64,000 nucleotides of DNA, taken from the NCBI RefSeq assembly GCF_028554725.1, contig NC_071669.1, positions 3,053,501 through 3,117,500 on the forward strand, in the 5' to 3' direction. The DNA comes from Zeugodacus cucurbitae (Eukaryota > Arthropoda > Insecta > Diptera > Tephritidae). The notes beneath the pieces were generated by a model that was not told where the DNA came from, did no database searches, and saw only the letters and a list, made by a program, of their open reading frames with translations. The translations under genes and the position numbers were made by a program. Shown here piece after piece: positions 11,206 to 24,865 of the stretch; positions within the stretch are counted from its first letter, which is position 1, and the number at the start of each line of letters is the position of its first letter.

Positions 11206-12959
11206 TTTTTTCTTAATTTTCAAAAATGTTTGTATATTAATTAATACTTTCTGTGAACACATATAAAAATGTTACTCATACGTCATGGTGCCTCAACATT
11301 TTGTTATCAAGAATAATTAACAAATTTGTTTTAAATGTTTATTCAAAAACTATAATATTTAAAAGTAGAATTAAATATCACTATTAAAGCCACTGGAGTA
11401 TAAAATATCAGTCGAAAATAATTATATTCTTCCTTTATAGTATATCATACCATCGCTGTGACAGCCAAACAATTGAGTGCTAGTAATATCTATAGCAATA
11501 AAGACAAAAGCAACTTAAGCTAGGGTTCAAAGCAGCCATTGACACACACATAATTCTATAAAAAAAAGAGCAAATACAATTTTTTTTTTTCACAATTTCA
11601 TATGAATCATTTGCGTACTGACTCACACACATATATAGTTTACACAATATAAAAAATATAGACATATATGCATAGCTACATTTAAAGCAAGCAAATTTTC
11701 TATCAGCCAAATGCAATATCACCGCAATAACATGACTTTTACATTTACCAAAAAGCCACATTGCTATTGTATATATTTTGGGGGATTTTTACTGTCTGCT
11801 CAACATTATTGCCATTTTTGCTGCCAATGTCATGGTCTGCGGTCGCACTAAGCCCACAAATACAAGATATAACATATATATATATTATATATATTGCATA
11901 ACTGCATTGCCAGACATTTAACTACTATTTTTTTCTATATACAAGTAATATATTTTATAGCATACACTGTATCATATTTTTTTCGATTTTTTTTTGTGTG
12001 AATTCATTGGCATACAAATAGTTTTTGGGTGCCGAGACAAAGTTTTATCGCACTTCGACCATAAGTCTACTCATATATTTCTATATGCAGCGCTTATATG
12101 CATATGTCGAGAGCGATAATACTTGATCCAAAATGCAAATAAAAAGTTCCTACATATTGTTGCTGCTGCTGTTGTTGTAGCGCTGGTGCGTCTTATTTGC
12201 CGTAGCAAGATTTTAAATAAGTGCAAAAGTGCGCATAAAATTCAAGTTGAGTTTCATTTAAGTGCAAACGCATTTGAATAGCTGTCTCACTGCCTCTCTG
12301 CCTCTCTGGCTGTCTGTCTGCTGTTTTCAGTAATTTTAAGCTTTTGTTCTTTTTTTTTGATTTTTGGGAGAAACTATGTATTTGCCTCTCATATCTATTT
12401 CGCACATTAAGTGTAGTGCCTTTTTTGTTTTTGTAACTTCTCAACTGTTGAAATTTTATTGCCGAAACGTGTTCAAGTTACTTATGCATGCGTGAATAAT
12501 TAAAATCCTACAGCTTTGGCGCATTGCCACTGCAGTGGCTGTGTCTTTTTGTGTGCAACAGCGGTAGACGCACATACATATATATACATATACAGACATA
12601 CATACATACATATATATATATACATATATAAATATACATATATATATATACACATATACTACATATATACTCATTCATGTATATATGCGTCTATAACTGT
12701 AAAATATACTAGCACTTCTGTCTACGCAATTACTTTGGTCTTCTCTGTGTCTGTGTGTGTGTGTAAGTGTGCGTTTCTGTGTCGGAATGTTGCATAGTTT
12801 TGGGCGCTCTTTAAAGTTCTAACGCTTACTTATGCACTATTTGTGTTTGCAAATAGTTCGGTAAGTACTTTTCACTTGAGGCTACATTTTTGCACTCGAC
12901 AATTTTACACTTCAAAAATAAAAGGATTAGACAGCATAGCAGCGCTGCTTTTGAATATA
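11206..12959 (-). other. Ten-m intron segment
   Basis: AT-rich intron with a TA/CATA microsatellite at about 12571-12672 and smaller TA runs near 11873-11892. ORFs of 72-93 aa across the microsatellite are repeat artefacts. Confidence 0.5.
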
Positions 12960-13830
12960 AAATTTCTTTTTGTTGAAAATTAAAAACAAAAAATTAGAAA
13001 ATATTTTTGGTTGAAATTAGGAAGAAATGCTAATAAACTGCTTAATAAAAAATAATTTAAAAAAAAATATATATATTTTTATAAAATATATTTTTTAAGA
13101 TTAAAAAAAAATTAAAAAATAAAAAAATAAAAGAAATTTGAAAAATAAAAAGATATAAAAAATATAAAGAAATAAAAAGAATGTAAAAAAAATGTAAAAA
13201 GAATATATTTTTATAAAAATATTTTTTATAATATTTTATAATATATTTTTATAAAAATTTTTTATATTTTTATTTTTTATTTTTTTAAATTTTTTTATAT
13301 TTTTATATTTTTATATTTTTATACTTTTTATTTTTTTAATTTTTGTTTATTTTTTTTTTAATTTTTTTATTTTTTTTTTATTTTTTTTTTAATTTTTTTA
13401 TATATTTTAAATTAAAAAAAATTATATTTTTATTAACATTTATAAACATTTCTCTCTAATTTCCATTTATAAACATTTCTTTCTAATTTCCACCAAAAAT
13501 GTTTTAATTTAATTTTTTTAATTTTCAAAAAAAAAAATATAATTAATAAAAAAATAATAATTTTATACTTTTTTGTACCTTTAATATATTTTTGGTTTAG
13601 AAAGAAATGGTAATAAATTGCTGAATAAAAAATATATTTTTATAAAAAATTGTTCTTATTTTATAATTTTTTTTATTTTTTATTTTTTTATATTTTTTTA
13701 TAAAAATATATAATTTTTTTAACATTTATAAACATTTCTTTCTAATTTCCACAAAAAAATATATTAATTCAATTTTTTTTAATTTTCAACAAAAAAAATA
13801 TATGTTTAAAAAAAATAAAAATTTTATACG
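12960..13830. repeat. AT-rich block with four copies of one unit in both orientations
   Basis: A ~90-bp degenerate unit (TTGAAAATTAAAAA.., TTTTTGG, GAAATTAGGAAGAAATG, TAATAAACTGCT) occurs in plus orientation near 12970-13050 and 13570-13640. It occurs in reverse complement (ATAAACATTTCTTTCTAATT, then TTTTCAA) near 13438-13530 and 13718-13795. The copies are separated by nearly pure A/T sequence, giving two nested foldbacks. Confidence 0.6.
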
Positions 13831-15170
13831 TTTTTGTGTCTTTCGATTTTGGTAAGCCATGGCGTATGATTAACACGCAAGCAATCGATAACTTTCTTTC
13901 ACAGTTAAAACTTTGCAAAAGTCAATTATTTCATAATTAACACTGTCATAATTTATTGCTTTAACACTCTCTCTCTCTTTTCTACTTCTTGGAAGAAGTG
14001 CAGCTTTCCAATCACACATTGCATGACCACTGTGGCCGGATCGCAATAATCAAAACTTTCACCAAGCACTGTTCGCACTGACACTTGGCACGCACGCAAT
14101 AAGGTCAATCATTTTTTCATTGCAGCAGTCAATTAAAAACTTTTGAAAACTAATGACAAGTACCTGACTTCAAACGACAAACATTTGCTGTTGTTGTTCT
14201 TTTTTTTTCAAATATCAATATTTCATTTTCAAACACCGTCGCGATGAGTGAGAAGAAAGTTAGAGTTGTGAGAGAGACGTGCAAGTTTTTTAGCGACCAA
14301 AGCAGCAAGTGAAGAAAGAGTCAAGAAAATTGACAGCTGTCAGAATTTATGCAATTAACTTGGGTGCGAATGTAAAACCATTAAACTTGTTGTTGTTAGT
14401 CAGCAGTGTAGCGGTGTGTGGGTAATTAAAAACTATGATTGCGAAACCGCACTAAAAATATAAACTTTTCAAACTACAGTTAAGACAAAATCGCGGCAAT
14501 ATTTTCCACTTAACGCAGTACACACACACACACACACACATAAGCACTATAAGGTCTCATATAACTAACTTGAAATTATTTGTAGCGTGGCAAAAACAAA
14601 AAAAACTTTTTTTTCGCCTTAACTTTTGCAGCGAACACAACTTAAATTACTCATAAGTGTTGCTGGTGGGTGGTTGGTGAGCGGCAAGCGAAATTTGATT
14701 TACTACTTAGTCAGCAGTATTTGAGGCAGCCGCTTACTCGGCTGAATGCGCAATTTTGCAAGAATTGCAAGAAAATAAGGAGAATTTGTGGTTGTAACTC
14801 AACTTAACCGTTAAATGTTCGATTACCAGAAACCAAAAATACAAAAAAAAAAACAAGAAAACACTTGAGTTTTGCTTACTTTCGCTTAGTTTTGCTTGTT
14901 GTTGTAGCAAAGTTGTGCGAAAACTTTGCTGCGCCAGCAAATTAATTGCTCGATAACTGATAAAACGGCACTCAGTTGCGCTTAGATTGGCGGCAATTCA
15001 CACTGCGAGCTTCTAAATAGTGGTGCTGGGCAGTGAAGCCTGAACTTTGGCGGTTTTGAAGGTCTAATTTCGGTAAAATATTTGCGAAATGAACATATGA
15101 TGACTATTTGAATTTCACCCAGTTGGGAAAAAGCAGAAATTATTGCTTACAAGGCTTAAGCTAATCATAT
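13831..15170 (-). other. Ten-m intron segment
   Basis: Unique-looking intron with a (CA)n run at about 14519-14540. No supportable gene or regulatory site seen. Confidence 0.5.
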
Positions 15171-15176
15171 AAGGCA

Positions 15177-15445
15177 TGTTCAAAAAATAACGGGAATTTT
15201 TTAATTTCGAATTTTTTGTGTTTTGGAGAGTGAATTTTCAGCTGTATCTTAAAAATAAAAATAAATTTAAAAAATAAAATTCCCGTTATTTTTTGAACAC
15301 ATGTCATATAGTGAAGAAGGCATGTTCAAAAAATAACGGGAATTTTTTAATTTCGAATTTTTTGTGTTTTGGAGAGTGAATTTTCAGCTGTATCTTAAAA
15401 ATAAAAATAAATTGTAAAAATAAAATTCCCGTTATTTTTTGAACA
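15177..15445. mobile_element. Two tandem 123-bp MITE-like foldbacks
   Basis: Copies at 15177-15299 and 15323-15445. Each is bounded by inverted repeats TGTTCAAAAAATAACGGGAA and TTCCCGTTATTTTTTGAACA. The two copies are nearly identical and are separated by 23 bp; the flank TCATATAGTGAAGAAG follows both. So the element plus its right flank was duplicated in tandem (146-bp period). The size and ends resemble an internally deleted Tc1/mariner derivative. No coding sequence. Confidence 0.8.
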
Positions 15446-18400
15446 AACGTCATATAGTGAAGAAGTGATGAAGAAATCATCTATGAAAATAAGGGTTAAA
15501 AAAATTACAAAATTTGCTGTTAATTAGTGCTCCTTTTCTCTTTGTTTCTTATAATTCACAGCTTTTTGCTTCACTCTATGCTCAGCCTTAATCTATTACT
15601 AAGGTAAACAAGATATGCTTCATTTATACACCTAAAATATTAATTTCCTTGCCTCAAAAATCACCAACAAACAGTACATCTAATAAAATATCACTTGGCA
15701 ACCCTTTTAAAAATCCATCATTCTTCATAAAGCACCAAAACCCGCTCAGCACACTCACTTCGCTCGCTTGGCAATCCTACAGCTCGCCGTTATTTAATTG
15801 CAATTAAGGGCGTTTAGCAAACTCAATTGCACAGCAAAAGCAACAACAGCGCCACCAAATTATCTCGCTTTGAGCGCTAAAGACGTTTGCAGTGTGCAAC
15901 GGAGCAGCTGACACTCAGACAACATCTGAGTAGTAGCGGTGGTAGCGATAGTAGTGGCAGTGGCAACACTCAGCCACAACTTTTCTGCCGCTAATGCTAT
16001 CACTTCTAATGCCAGCGCTAATTGATGTGATTTGTGGTTAATTTCGAAACGATACGTTGCGATTCGATTGCTGCTGAGTTTTTGCTGGCAACTGCTTCCA
16101 GCTGTGACTGCAATGCCAAAAGAGAATCGCTAAATGGTGATGTTGTTGTTGCGGCTTGTGGCTGCGTTGCAATGCAATAACAGCATTAAATGTTCGATGC
16201 TTCGACGATTTGGCACTAATAAGGCGTTTAATTGAGCGACGCACATAATTTTCACTTTTACTATAGTTGCGTGCGCTTGAGGAGGTGGCTTGATGGTAAT
16301 TAAATATCGTTAGACATTTTGTTGTTTATTTATTGATGTGCTGGCAGTTGTTTGGTGGTGTTTAAATGCAAGAAATATTTTTAGAAGTTTAAAAAAAATG
16401 TTTGAATAAAAAAAATATTAGATAAAAAAATTATTTCATAAAAAAATTTTTGAATCAAAAATAATTTTTTTTCTTAATTTTTAGCAAATATTTAAGTGTA
16501 TAAACACAAAAAAAAATATTTTTTTCTTTTAATCTTATCTTCTGTTTCCTTTTTTATTAACTTCCTCCAATTCTCACTTTGTTTATTCTTCTCCTTCGAA
16601 ATGTTCACCCATTAACAATAATTGCCTTTGCTGAGGCATCAAAATTTAAGCTGCTCATTCTTAAATATGGACCGAAAATGGGTAAATGCGGCAATAATCT
16701 TAATTAATTTGCTTTTGAGAACTGTTAGGAAAACACTTAGAGTGGGAAAAAGTGAAGCGAACCCACATTTTAATTAATTTTATGCCGCTTAGGCGCACAA
16801 TTCTTATTGAATTCTTTCAAAGAAACGAAAAAAATATTTTTCATATTTTTCAAGCATTTTTTGTGGCAAAGTATGAGGCAAAAGCAATGAAATTTCAAAC
16901 TTAGAACTGTTATTAAGCGCGCTGTCTTCGCTGAAATTTATATTAATTATAATTAATTAATAAATTTTGTGCTTGAAACAAATTTTTATGCAGTTGCCGC
17001 ACTTGTGGTGCCATAAGCAAATTTTCGCCGCATAAGAAGTTTGCACTAAATACCGCAAGTTAAGCGCAAAACTTTGTAAATACTCGCGCTACTCGCTACT
17101 TTTATATGCGCTTGTTGCTGCTTGCCTGCTGTACTCACTCGTATAGTATTTGCTGAGGAAATAAAAATGCAGCGCCAACTTTAATGCGCTGCAAACTATT
17201 CGCAAGCGCTGCAGCAAAGATGAAAACTTAATGAAAAAGCGCAGAAAATGCGCTAACCAGAAAATAAAACTGAAATTAGTAATAGTTGTGCGAAATGATG
17301 AAATGAAATTGCGCTCGAAGCTGTTAAGCAGCGAACAGCAGCACTAGATGCCAAGCGCTTTGCTGGAAGAACGACGCGACGCGTCGCGCCGCGCCTCTCC
17401 TAGCAAGACTAATTAAATTAAAATCCTTACGCGCATTTGCCGCGCAAAATCAAGCGGGAAAATCGTAACAATTTTCCAAGTGCATGCTGGCATACGCGCT
17501 TTTATAAGTTTGCGTTTTCGGCTAAGTAACGCCGCAGAGAGAGGATGAAGTGTAGCGCCAAAGTGGTAGAAAAAAAAAGAATGAAAATGAAAATTTAACA
17601 AGCCGCGCGCAGAACAGCAAATCGCAATTAATTTCGACAGCAACGCGCTCGAAACTACACAAACACGCGCGCACACAAATCGCTCAACGCACAGCTGCGG
17701 CAATCAAATTGGCGAAGACTAACCAAATGGGCGCGCGCGCGCGGTAGTCAATAGTGAAGCGAAAACTATTTCGTGGTGCAACGGTTTAAGTACTTGGGCA
17801 AGTAGTATGGCAGTGGCAGACGAGGCGGTGCACATGTCGACAATAAAATCGCTGTCAAGCGTGCGAATAGTGATGATGAAGGAGGAGTAGTTAAGCGGAG
17901 TGAGAGTGCCAAGTGGTATGAGTTGGTAGTGGCAAGTAGTTAGGCGTACGCGCGCGCAGCTGTTGTGGGCGTGATCCGACACATACAAAGCCCATTACAT
18001 GACGAATTAAAAGCACACTTTTAGGCGCTCAAGCAACAGACGCGAAACAGCAGCGAATGGCTGTGTGTGTGTGCTTGGCGCTCGTGTGCGCTCATGTATG
18101 CCGCGAATTGAGTTTTAATTTAATTTCCAATTGAATGCACATTTTTCTGTGCGCTTATGAAGAATAATTTCTACAAAATTTTACAAAAGCATAATGCCTG
18201 CTGCGCGCACACGCAACTGTAGCAAAAGAATTTCGAATATGCGCAAGAAGAAATTAAAAGCGCCGCACCAAGCAGCGCTAATTAAAGTAAGATTTTGAGG
18301 AGCGCTGGAGTGCGAAAGGTGTCTCTAAGAACAAAGCGCGGCAGACTGATATGCTTTTGCCACGGAAAACATTTGCTTTGTATAATCAATGAAGCTAACT

Positions 18401-20020
18401 GCCTGCCTGCCTGCCTTCCTGCCTGCCTCCCTGCCTGCCTCCCAGCTCGCTTGTGTTTGCTTGCGGCGCGCTGCTTCAATGGTGACATTATTATTTATTT
18501 TGCTCACTGAGCGCAAAATGTGTGAAAATTGTTATTAACATATTTTGTTGTAGCGCTGGCGGCTATGTGTTGCTACACGCATGTATATATACATATATAT
18601 TTATATGTTTATATATATATACGTATATGTATGACAGTTGGTTAGGTGTTGGCAGTTATGCCAAGGTGTCTAGTTGTGTGGGAAAATTGTAAATTAAATG
18701 CCACAGGCGACAGTTGTTTCCAGCAAGTGTGAAATGAATTGTTGTATGCCTTTAGAAGCAGAAAAGCAGGAGGTGTCTTGTATATATTTAGAGCTTATAT
18801 GCATATTTAATTAGCTATTTTTTCTTTAAAAATCCATAAAATACTTAATAAGAGGTATCTTTAGCAAAAGAATTGCGCAACTAAATATAAATGCGCCTGT
18901 GGATATGCTAAGTTTTTTATATTTTCTTGTTATTTAGTGAAATTTCTTTAAAGAAAAAAGTTCCATACATGAAAATATTTTTTGAAGTTGAACTCCAATT
19001 TCCTAATCAATTGCCTTGAAACACTTTCATCTCCGTTTTAGGAAAAAAATATACAAAAAAAGCAAAAAAAAAATTTTTTTTTTTTACCTAGTTCACCTTT
19101 ATGAAAAAATTTAGGCAAAGCAATCAAAGCATCAAAGCTTTTCAACGGCACATTCACATAAAAAAATTTCAAAGCTTTGCCCTTTTGCTTATGCCACTAA
19201 ATTTTTATGGCTCTGTTTGTGCTCGATATGAATTTACATGCTTCAACTCTCACTTTTCCAGCGTTACCGCGTGATTTTATGTACCGCTTTTATGTGAGTA
19301 GGCGCATAAATGTTTATCGTTTTAATGCAAAACAACAACAATAACAACATGAGCAGCGAAAAAAGTGTTAAATACAAGTATTGCTGTTAGAGCTCTTTAC
19401 AATATCTTTTAGAACTATATATATACAAGTACTTGCAGCCTCTAACCGCTTCATACCGCTCAACTCGCCTTTACTTTTCTGCTGACGCGCGAAATTGCCA
19501 CGACTAACTGTGAGTTGAGCTTTAGCTTGGCAATAAATTTAATTGATTTAAAGTGTTGTGCACATAATAATTTTGCACCCTTAAGGCAAGCGGGCGTACA
19601 CGCTTTATGTGTCTGCGCCTACTATGCACATACACCAATACATACATACAAGCACCATATCGCCGCTCTGCGCTTTGACTGGCATTTTATGAGGCCATAA
19701 AACGCGTATGTGCCTCGCTATATTTTTCAATTAACCGCCGCCCGCTTATGTAAGTATTTTAAAATATTGCACTTTTACTGCTTCATAGCCCGGCAGTGAG
19801 TGTATGTTGCTGGGGGTGGCGGTAGTGTCTTTATGCTTATGACTTACTATGCGTTAATAAAACGTTAGATGCTTTGGTGTTAATATAGAGGCGATAATAA
19901 GTGTCTGGGAAATGTCTCATAAGCTTCATATTTAGTTGAGAAAATATTTTAAAATATTTTAATTTTTGTGTTGGAGTTGACTCCTTCAATTTTTCGTTAA
20001 TTTTTTTTCTCTGAACTGTA
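15446..20020 (-). other. Ten-m intron segment
   Basis: Mostly unique intron, somewhat less AT-rich between about 15750 and 18300. Local features are GCGC-rich runs near 17378-17395 and 17729-17742, a (TGCC)n tract at 18402-18443, and TA repeats near 18580-18625. No exon with matching splice sites and phase was found. Confidence 0.5.
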
Positions 20021-20024
20021 ATAT

Positions 20025-20640
20025 TTGTGTTTAAATATTTCTTTTTAAAAATCTAATTTTCAACATAAACTCTAAAATTATTATTTTTTATGCTAAACTT
20101 GGCCACCTCGCTTCATTTTCAGTTAAACTGCTTATTTTTTTCTCTTAAGTGTTGTTTTTGTGTATAAATATTTCTTTTTAAAAATCTAATTTTCAACATA
20201 ACCTCTAAAATTATTACTTTTCATGCTAAACTTGGCCATCTTGCTTTATTTTCAGTTAAAGTTCTTATTTTTTTCTCTTAAGTGTAGTTTTTGTGTTTAA
20301 ATATTTCTTTTTTAAACACTACTTTTCAACATAACCTCTAAAATTATTACTTTTCATGCTAAACTTGGCCATCTCGCATCATTTTCAGTTTAACTTCTTA
20401 TTTTTTTCTCTTAAGTGTAGTTTTTATAGTTTAAATAATTCTTTTTAAAAATCTAATTTTAAACATAACCTCTAAAATTATTTTTTTTCATGCCAAACTT
20501 TGCCATCTCGCTTCATTTTCAGTTGATGTTCTTTATATTTTCTCTCAAGTGTAGTTTTTTATTTAAATTCTTATTTGGTGTTTAACTTTTTCAACTTAAC
20601 CTCAAAATTCCAGTTTCATTCAAGTCTCCTATCTATTTTT
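20025..20640. repeat. Tandem repeat, ~133-bp period, about 5 copies
   Basis: The anchor ACATAACCTCTAAAATTATT recurs near 20063, 20197, 20330, 20462 and (diverged) 20595. Each unit carries CATGCTAAACTTGGCCATCT and TTTTTCTCTTAAGTGTAGTT. It is AT-rich and non-coding. Confidence 0.8.
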
Positions 20641-22861
20641 AAAATTTTCTCTCTAAAAATAACGTTTTTTGTCGCGCCAAGCGCTAAGCCCCTCATTAAC
20701 ATAACAACACTTTTGCAACACAATTTGATTTTTTTTTTTTTCATTTTATTTTGCAACAAATCACACCCATAGCTACCGCAACTGTCATTGATAGCCCAAA
20801 AACTCAGAGCTGGCTGTTAACCGCGCTCTGCTTACTACACCGAACTGAGCAGCGTCGGAGAAATATGAAGAAAAAAGTAAGAATATTAAGGTGAAATAAA
20901 ATTTACATCAAAGTCTCAAGATTGATGAAAAGTCATTAAAAAGCACATAAATCAAGTGATTTCGTTAAGATCGCATACCGGAAAGTTTTTCTCCCAAAAA
21001 AAGGGCCGAATAAATGGCAATATAAAGGAGAAAAGCGAAAATGAGCTTAAAGTGCTGTGAGCATTGAGAAATGCCAAATAAAATAGTCGACAATCTAAAT
21101 TACTCACAGACAGGAGGGTGCGGCAGGTGGCTAAAGAGGTGAACGATTGCTGAACGTAGCGCCAAAATGACTGCGAGAGACTTGTAAGCAGTAATGCTTT
21201 AAAGGCAAATGTGAGTGTGTATGAGAAAGAGAGTGTGAGAGAGTGTCTGCGCACAAAAAACTTTTCCACCTTTAGCGCGCTTTTTAGATTTCACAAAAAC
21301 TTTGAAATGATTTGCATGCAAATTAATTGCCTGCTGTCTTAGGACTTCGACTGGCCTTAGCGGCAAGCGGCAAACAGCAACCGGCGCCAACACACAGCCA
21401 AGTGTGAGTAAGGTGCGAAGGCAGGGCGCTAAGTCGCACCGGAGGGCACAGCAAATACTTGCACACACTCCAGCTCCGCAGAGCCAGCGGCGGCGGGTGA
21501 AGCGGTGTTTAAGCGTTGCGGCAGCAAAAACCAAGGAGAAGTAGGAAAATTAAGCGCAAGAGATAAGTCGTATAAATTATAGCAATTTAATAAGTTCTAA
21601 ATACACGCATCCGCCAACACACCACCCGCCACTAATGTCGGTTAGACAACACCAACCTCCCTGATAGCACAAGAAACTCGTCGCAAATGTTGCAGTGAAG
21701 ATTGCGTACAAAGCGTGTAACAAATGCTGAACGCAGGAAGTTTAATGTTAACCTTTTTCATTTTGTGAATGGCAAAAACTTTGTGTGCATTTCCACAAGA
21801 TTTCCACGCAGTGTCAATGATTTCTACGACTGTGCAACTTGCCATACTACAGATACAGCGAGCAAATTGGCTCCACTATAGCATATCTTAAGGCGCACGC
21901 AAGTAGAGAGTGTGTACACGTACACTGGGGAGCATAGAAAATCAAAAGTAAATGCACGAAGACACCAAGATACACAAGGGAATGTGCTGCTACCCCAAAA
22001 GAGTTTCCTAAGAGAAAAGCGCATTTAGTTGGGTCACCCTTTGCAGCAAACTTTCAAAAGTTCACTGGTGACTCTCGCTCAACTGTAGCTACTGGAAGCC
22101 AAACATTTTTCGACGATTAAAATTGTCGCTCGGACATTAATTTTATGTGTCATCGGTGGCCTTTGCAATAGCAACAATAGCAAAGACAACAACAATTGCG
22201 ATAATAATAAACAACAAACAGGAAGCTGGCAATATGAATTAAGCGCACCGCTGAGGGGTATTAGAGTATGAGTCAATAACGGTTTTGGTTTGTGGAAACT
22301 GCAAGTTTCTTTGCGACAATTTCATTAGAGATTTGTGCAGGCAAGTGTAAAAATCGGCGTTAGTGTGAACTGGCTGCAATCATAATAAAGTGTGCTTGCA
22401 GTGTTCCTTTGAGTGTGAGTGCCGCTGAAGAGAAAAAAGTAAATCTTGAGTTTCGGCAGATTTTCCTAGCAACAACACTAGGAAAATATTTTGAAATTAT
22501 TTGCCTTTGTTGCTGTTGTTGTTGCAACTACCTTTAACTTGTTTGTTTTTGTTTACCATTCAACGCGCCCCTTCAACCGCTTTGGGGTTACGCGGCTCAT
22601 TAAGACGCACTGTATAAACAACGCTACATAATTACAAAGCACAGTTAATGAGAGTTGCAGGCAAGTGTTGGTCGATTGTCGAAGATTCACAATAACTCAA
22701 GCAGGCTTAATGAGTAGCACGGTTATTGGTAAATTAATAGTGAGAGGGTGGCGAATGTGTGTATGAGTTGCAGAAAGGAGGGTGGGCATAAGAGTGTGCA
22801 ATTTGAAGTGAAGTATTTCCTTTCGTTTATATTTATATTGTTTAAATATGAAAATTATTAC
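20641..22861 (-). other. Ten-m intron segment
   Basis: Unique intron between the 20-kb tandem array and the ratchet-point region. Overlapping minus-strand ORFs of 65-111 aa have no recognisable domains, and none is bounded by splice sites compatible with the Ten-m frame. Confidence 0.45.
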
Positions 22862-22924
22862 CTGAATTTCGCCAAAAATTAAAATTTTTTGATTTATTTG
22901 TTATATTTTTATCAGTTTGCTTAC
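22862..22924 (-). other. Candidate 63-nt cryptic RP exon
   Basis: Between the ratchet-point AG (22925) and a second donor TTCAG|GTAATA at 22862/22861. Such short cryptic exons are described as defining recursive splice sites in Drosophila and are skipped in mature mRNA. It holds no meaningful coding sequence and contains TGA and TAA triplets. Confidence 0.5.
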
Positions 22925-22946
22925 CTGTAAAGAGAAGAAAATATGA
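22919..22946 (-). promoter_or_regulatory. Recursive splice site (ratchet point) 2
   Basis: Read on the minus strand: TTTTCTTCTCTTTACAG directly followed by GTAAGC, so a strong 3' splice site abuts a strong 5' splice site at 22925/22924. This matches the zero-nucleotide recursive splice sites known in long Drosophila introns. It would split the 42,122-nt intron (48783-6662) into steps of about 25.9 and 16.3 kb. Confidence 0.8.
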
Positions 22947-22984
22947 AAAAATTAGTGAATAGTTGAGTTATTGTATATGCTTTA

Positions 22985-23330
22985 AAAATATTTTTTTTTA
23001 ATATTTTTTTTTTTTAATATTTTTTTTAAATAATTTTTTAAAATATTTTTTTTTTAATATTTTTTTTTATTATTTTTTTTTTTAAATTTTTTTTAAATAA
23101 TTTTTTTTAATATCTCTTTAAATTATTTTTTTTTTAAATATGTTTTCTTAAATATTTTTTTTTCAAAATTTTTTTTAAATATTTAAAAAATAAATTTTTT
23201 TTTAAATATTTTTTTTTAAATATTTTTTTTTTAATTTTTTTTAATATTTTTTTTAAATATTTTTTTAAATTATTTTGTTTTTTTATTTTTTTAAATATTT
23301 TTTATATTTTTATTAAAATTATCTAAATTT
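22985..23330. repeat. T-rich low-complexity block
   Basis: Nearly pure T/A with TTTTTTTAAATATT-type units, directly upstream (in the transcript sense) of ratchet point 2. Appears as A-rich sequence in Ten-m pre-mRNA. Confidence 0.7.
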
Positions 23331-24860
23331 TATTAAGAAAAAATTGATTGACGAAGTTCCGGGGTATGATTAGTTATGAAACCCCAAATTTTTTTTCTCA
23401 CTAAGCTTGAAAATATAACAAAAAGTTGTTTCATATAACCACCATTACCACATTTTTTCTATTTTCCAAATGAAATTATTGCCAAAGAAACTAAATTTAG
23501 TGATTCAGTACATTTTTTAAGCTGAATGTGGGTTACTAAAATCTCTGGTATACGAACAAGGAATAATTATTTAATGCTCCTCAGCTCATTATACAGCTAA
23601 AGAGACACTTCCTTCAGTTTAAACAACATAATTTTTGTATAAGTAGTGAATTAAAAATTTACTCAAAATCACATTGCTTGAATTTTCAAACGAAAAATCA
23701 TTCGAATATTGCCATAAAACCATTTGCGATTGTGAGAAAGTGTTAATATGATCTTTACGAATACATACACACTTGCCTTTTGGCATTTCTCACATATGAC
23801 TGTCAGTAACAACAGCACCATTTATGGGAAATTGTATATAAATATTACTACAGTGAGTTGAATAAGTATGTAGACAACCAGGAATATGCTCGCAATCAAT
23901 TTGAAACACATACAAATAAACATTGGTATATGTATGTATGTATATATGAAGCTGTTGAGCTCCTCACTGTAGCAACACACAACTGTGGTTGCCACTTTAA
24001 TTTATTTATAAATACCAGCGCTTATTAGTACTGTATATAAATATAAAAGTTTGTAGATATGTTTGTATGTCTCTTGGTGTGCATTTAATTGCTAAAAATT
24101 GCAGATATCAAGCAAGAAGTGACTTGACAACATGACCCATAGCACAAATTAAACAGTTAATGCTTTGCCAACACACAGACATACACATAAATACTGGCAT
24201 ATATGTGAATGCTCACGTGCGTATGTGCGTTTGTCAGCCGGCTTGTGTCCACTGTGTGTCCTTTTGCGCTGACACTTAGGAAGGAGTGAATTTTTATTTA
24301 AAAAGTTTGTGCAACATTTCGGTTACATTTACGCTCTTTTTGTTGTTATTTGTATTTCCGTGCGCAAGTAAGTTTCCGCTTGTCACATACAAAAGGCAAG
24401 GAAACACACACACATAAATATATACAAATTCTTATATGTATGTATGTATATACGATTATATGTGGTTTTAAAAAATACTTATATTAAACGTGTGTGCTTT
24501 GCTTGTTTGCCTCTGTCCGTTTGCGGTTGATCTTGTTGCGATAGCCGTCGTATATTTATGTGCATGCATGTTGTTGTTGTTGCTGATTTTATTGAAAAAC
24601 TTTCGCAAACAATTGTTTCACTACATTCTCATTCGTATTAAATTTTATTTTTATTTTTATTATATTTTGCCTTTATGCTTGTATAACAATTTATTTAAAA
24701 GTCGAAGTTTTCAGTTTCGATTTTTTCTTACTATATTTACTATTTAATTGCAGTGAAAATGTGTTTGTTGTTGTTTTTATGTTTGTATGCTTGTTAATAA
24801 ACCCGTATTCACACACAATTTAGTGAAAAGTTAAAAAATAATGGAATTATAGTATATTAA
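23331..24860 (-). other. Ten-m intron segment
   Basis: AT-rich intron with TATG/TATA runs near 23930-23950 and 24436-24452. No gene or element recognised. Confidence 0.45.
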
Positions 24861-24865
24861 AAGAT

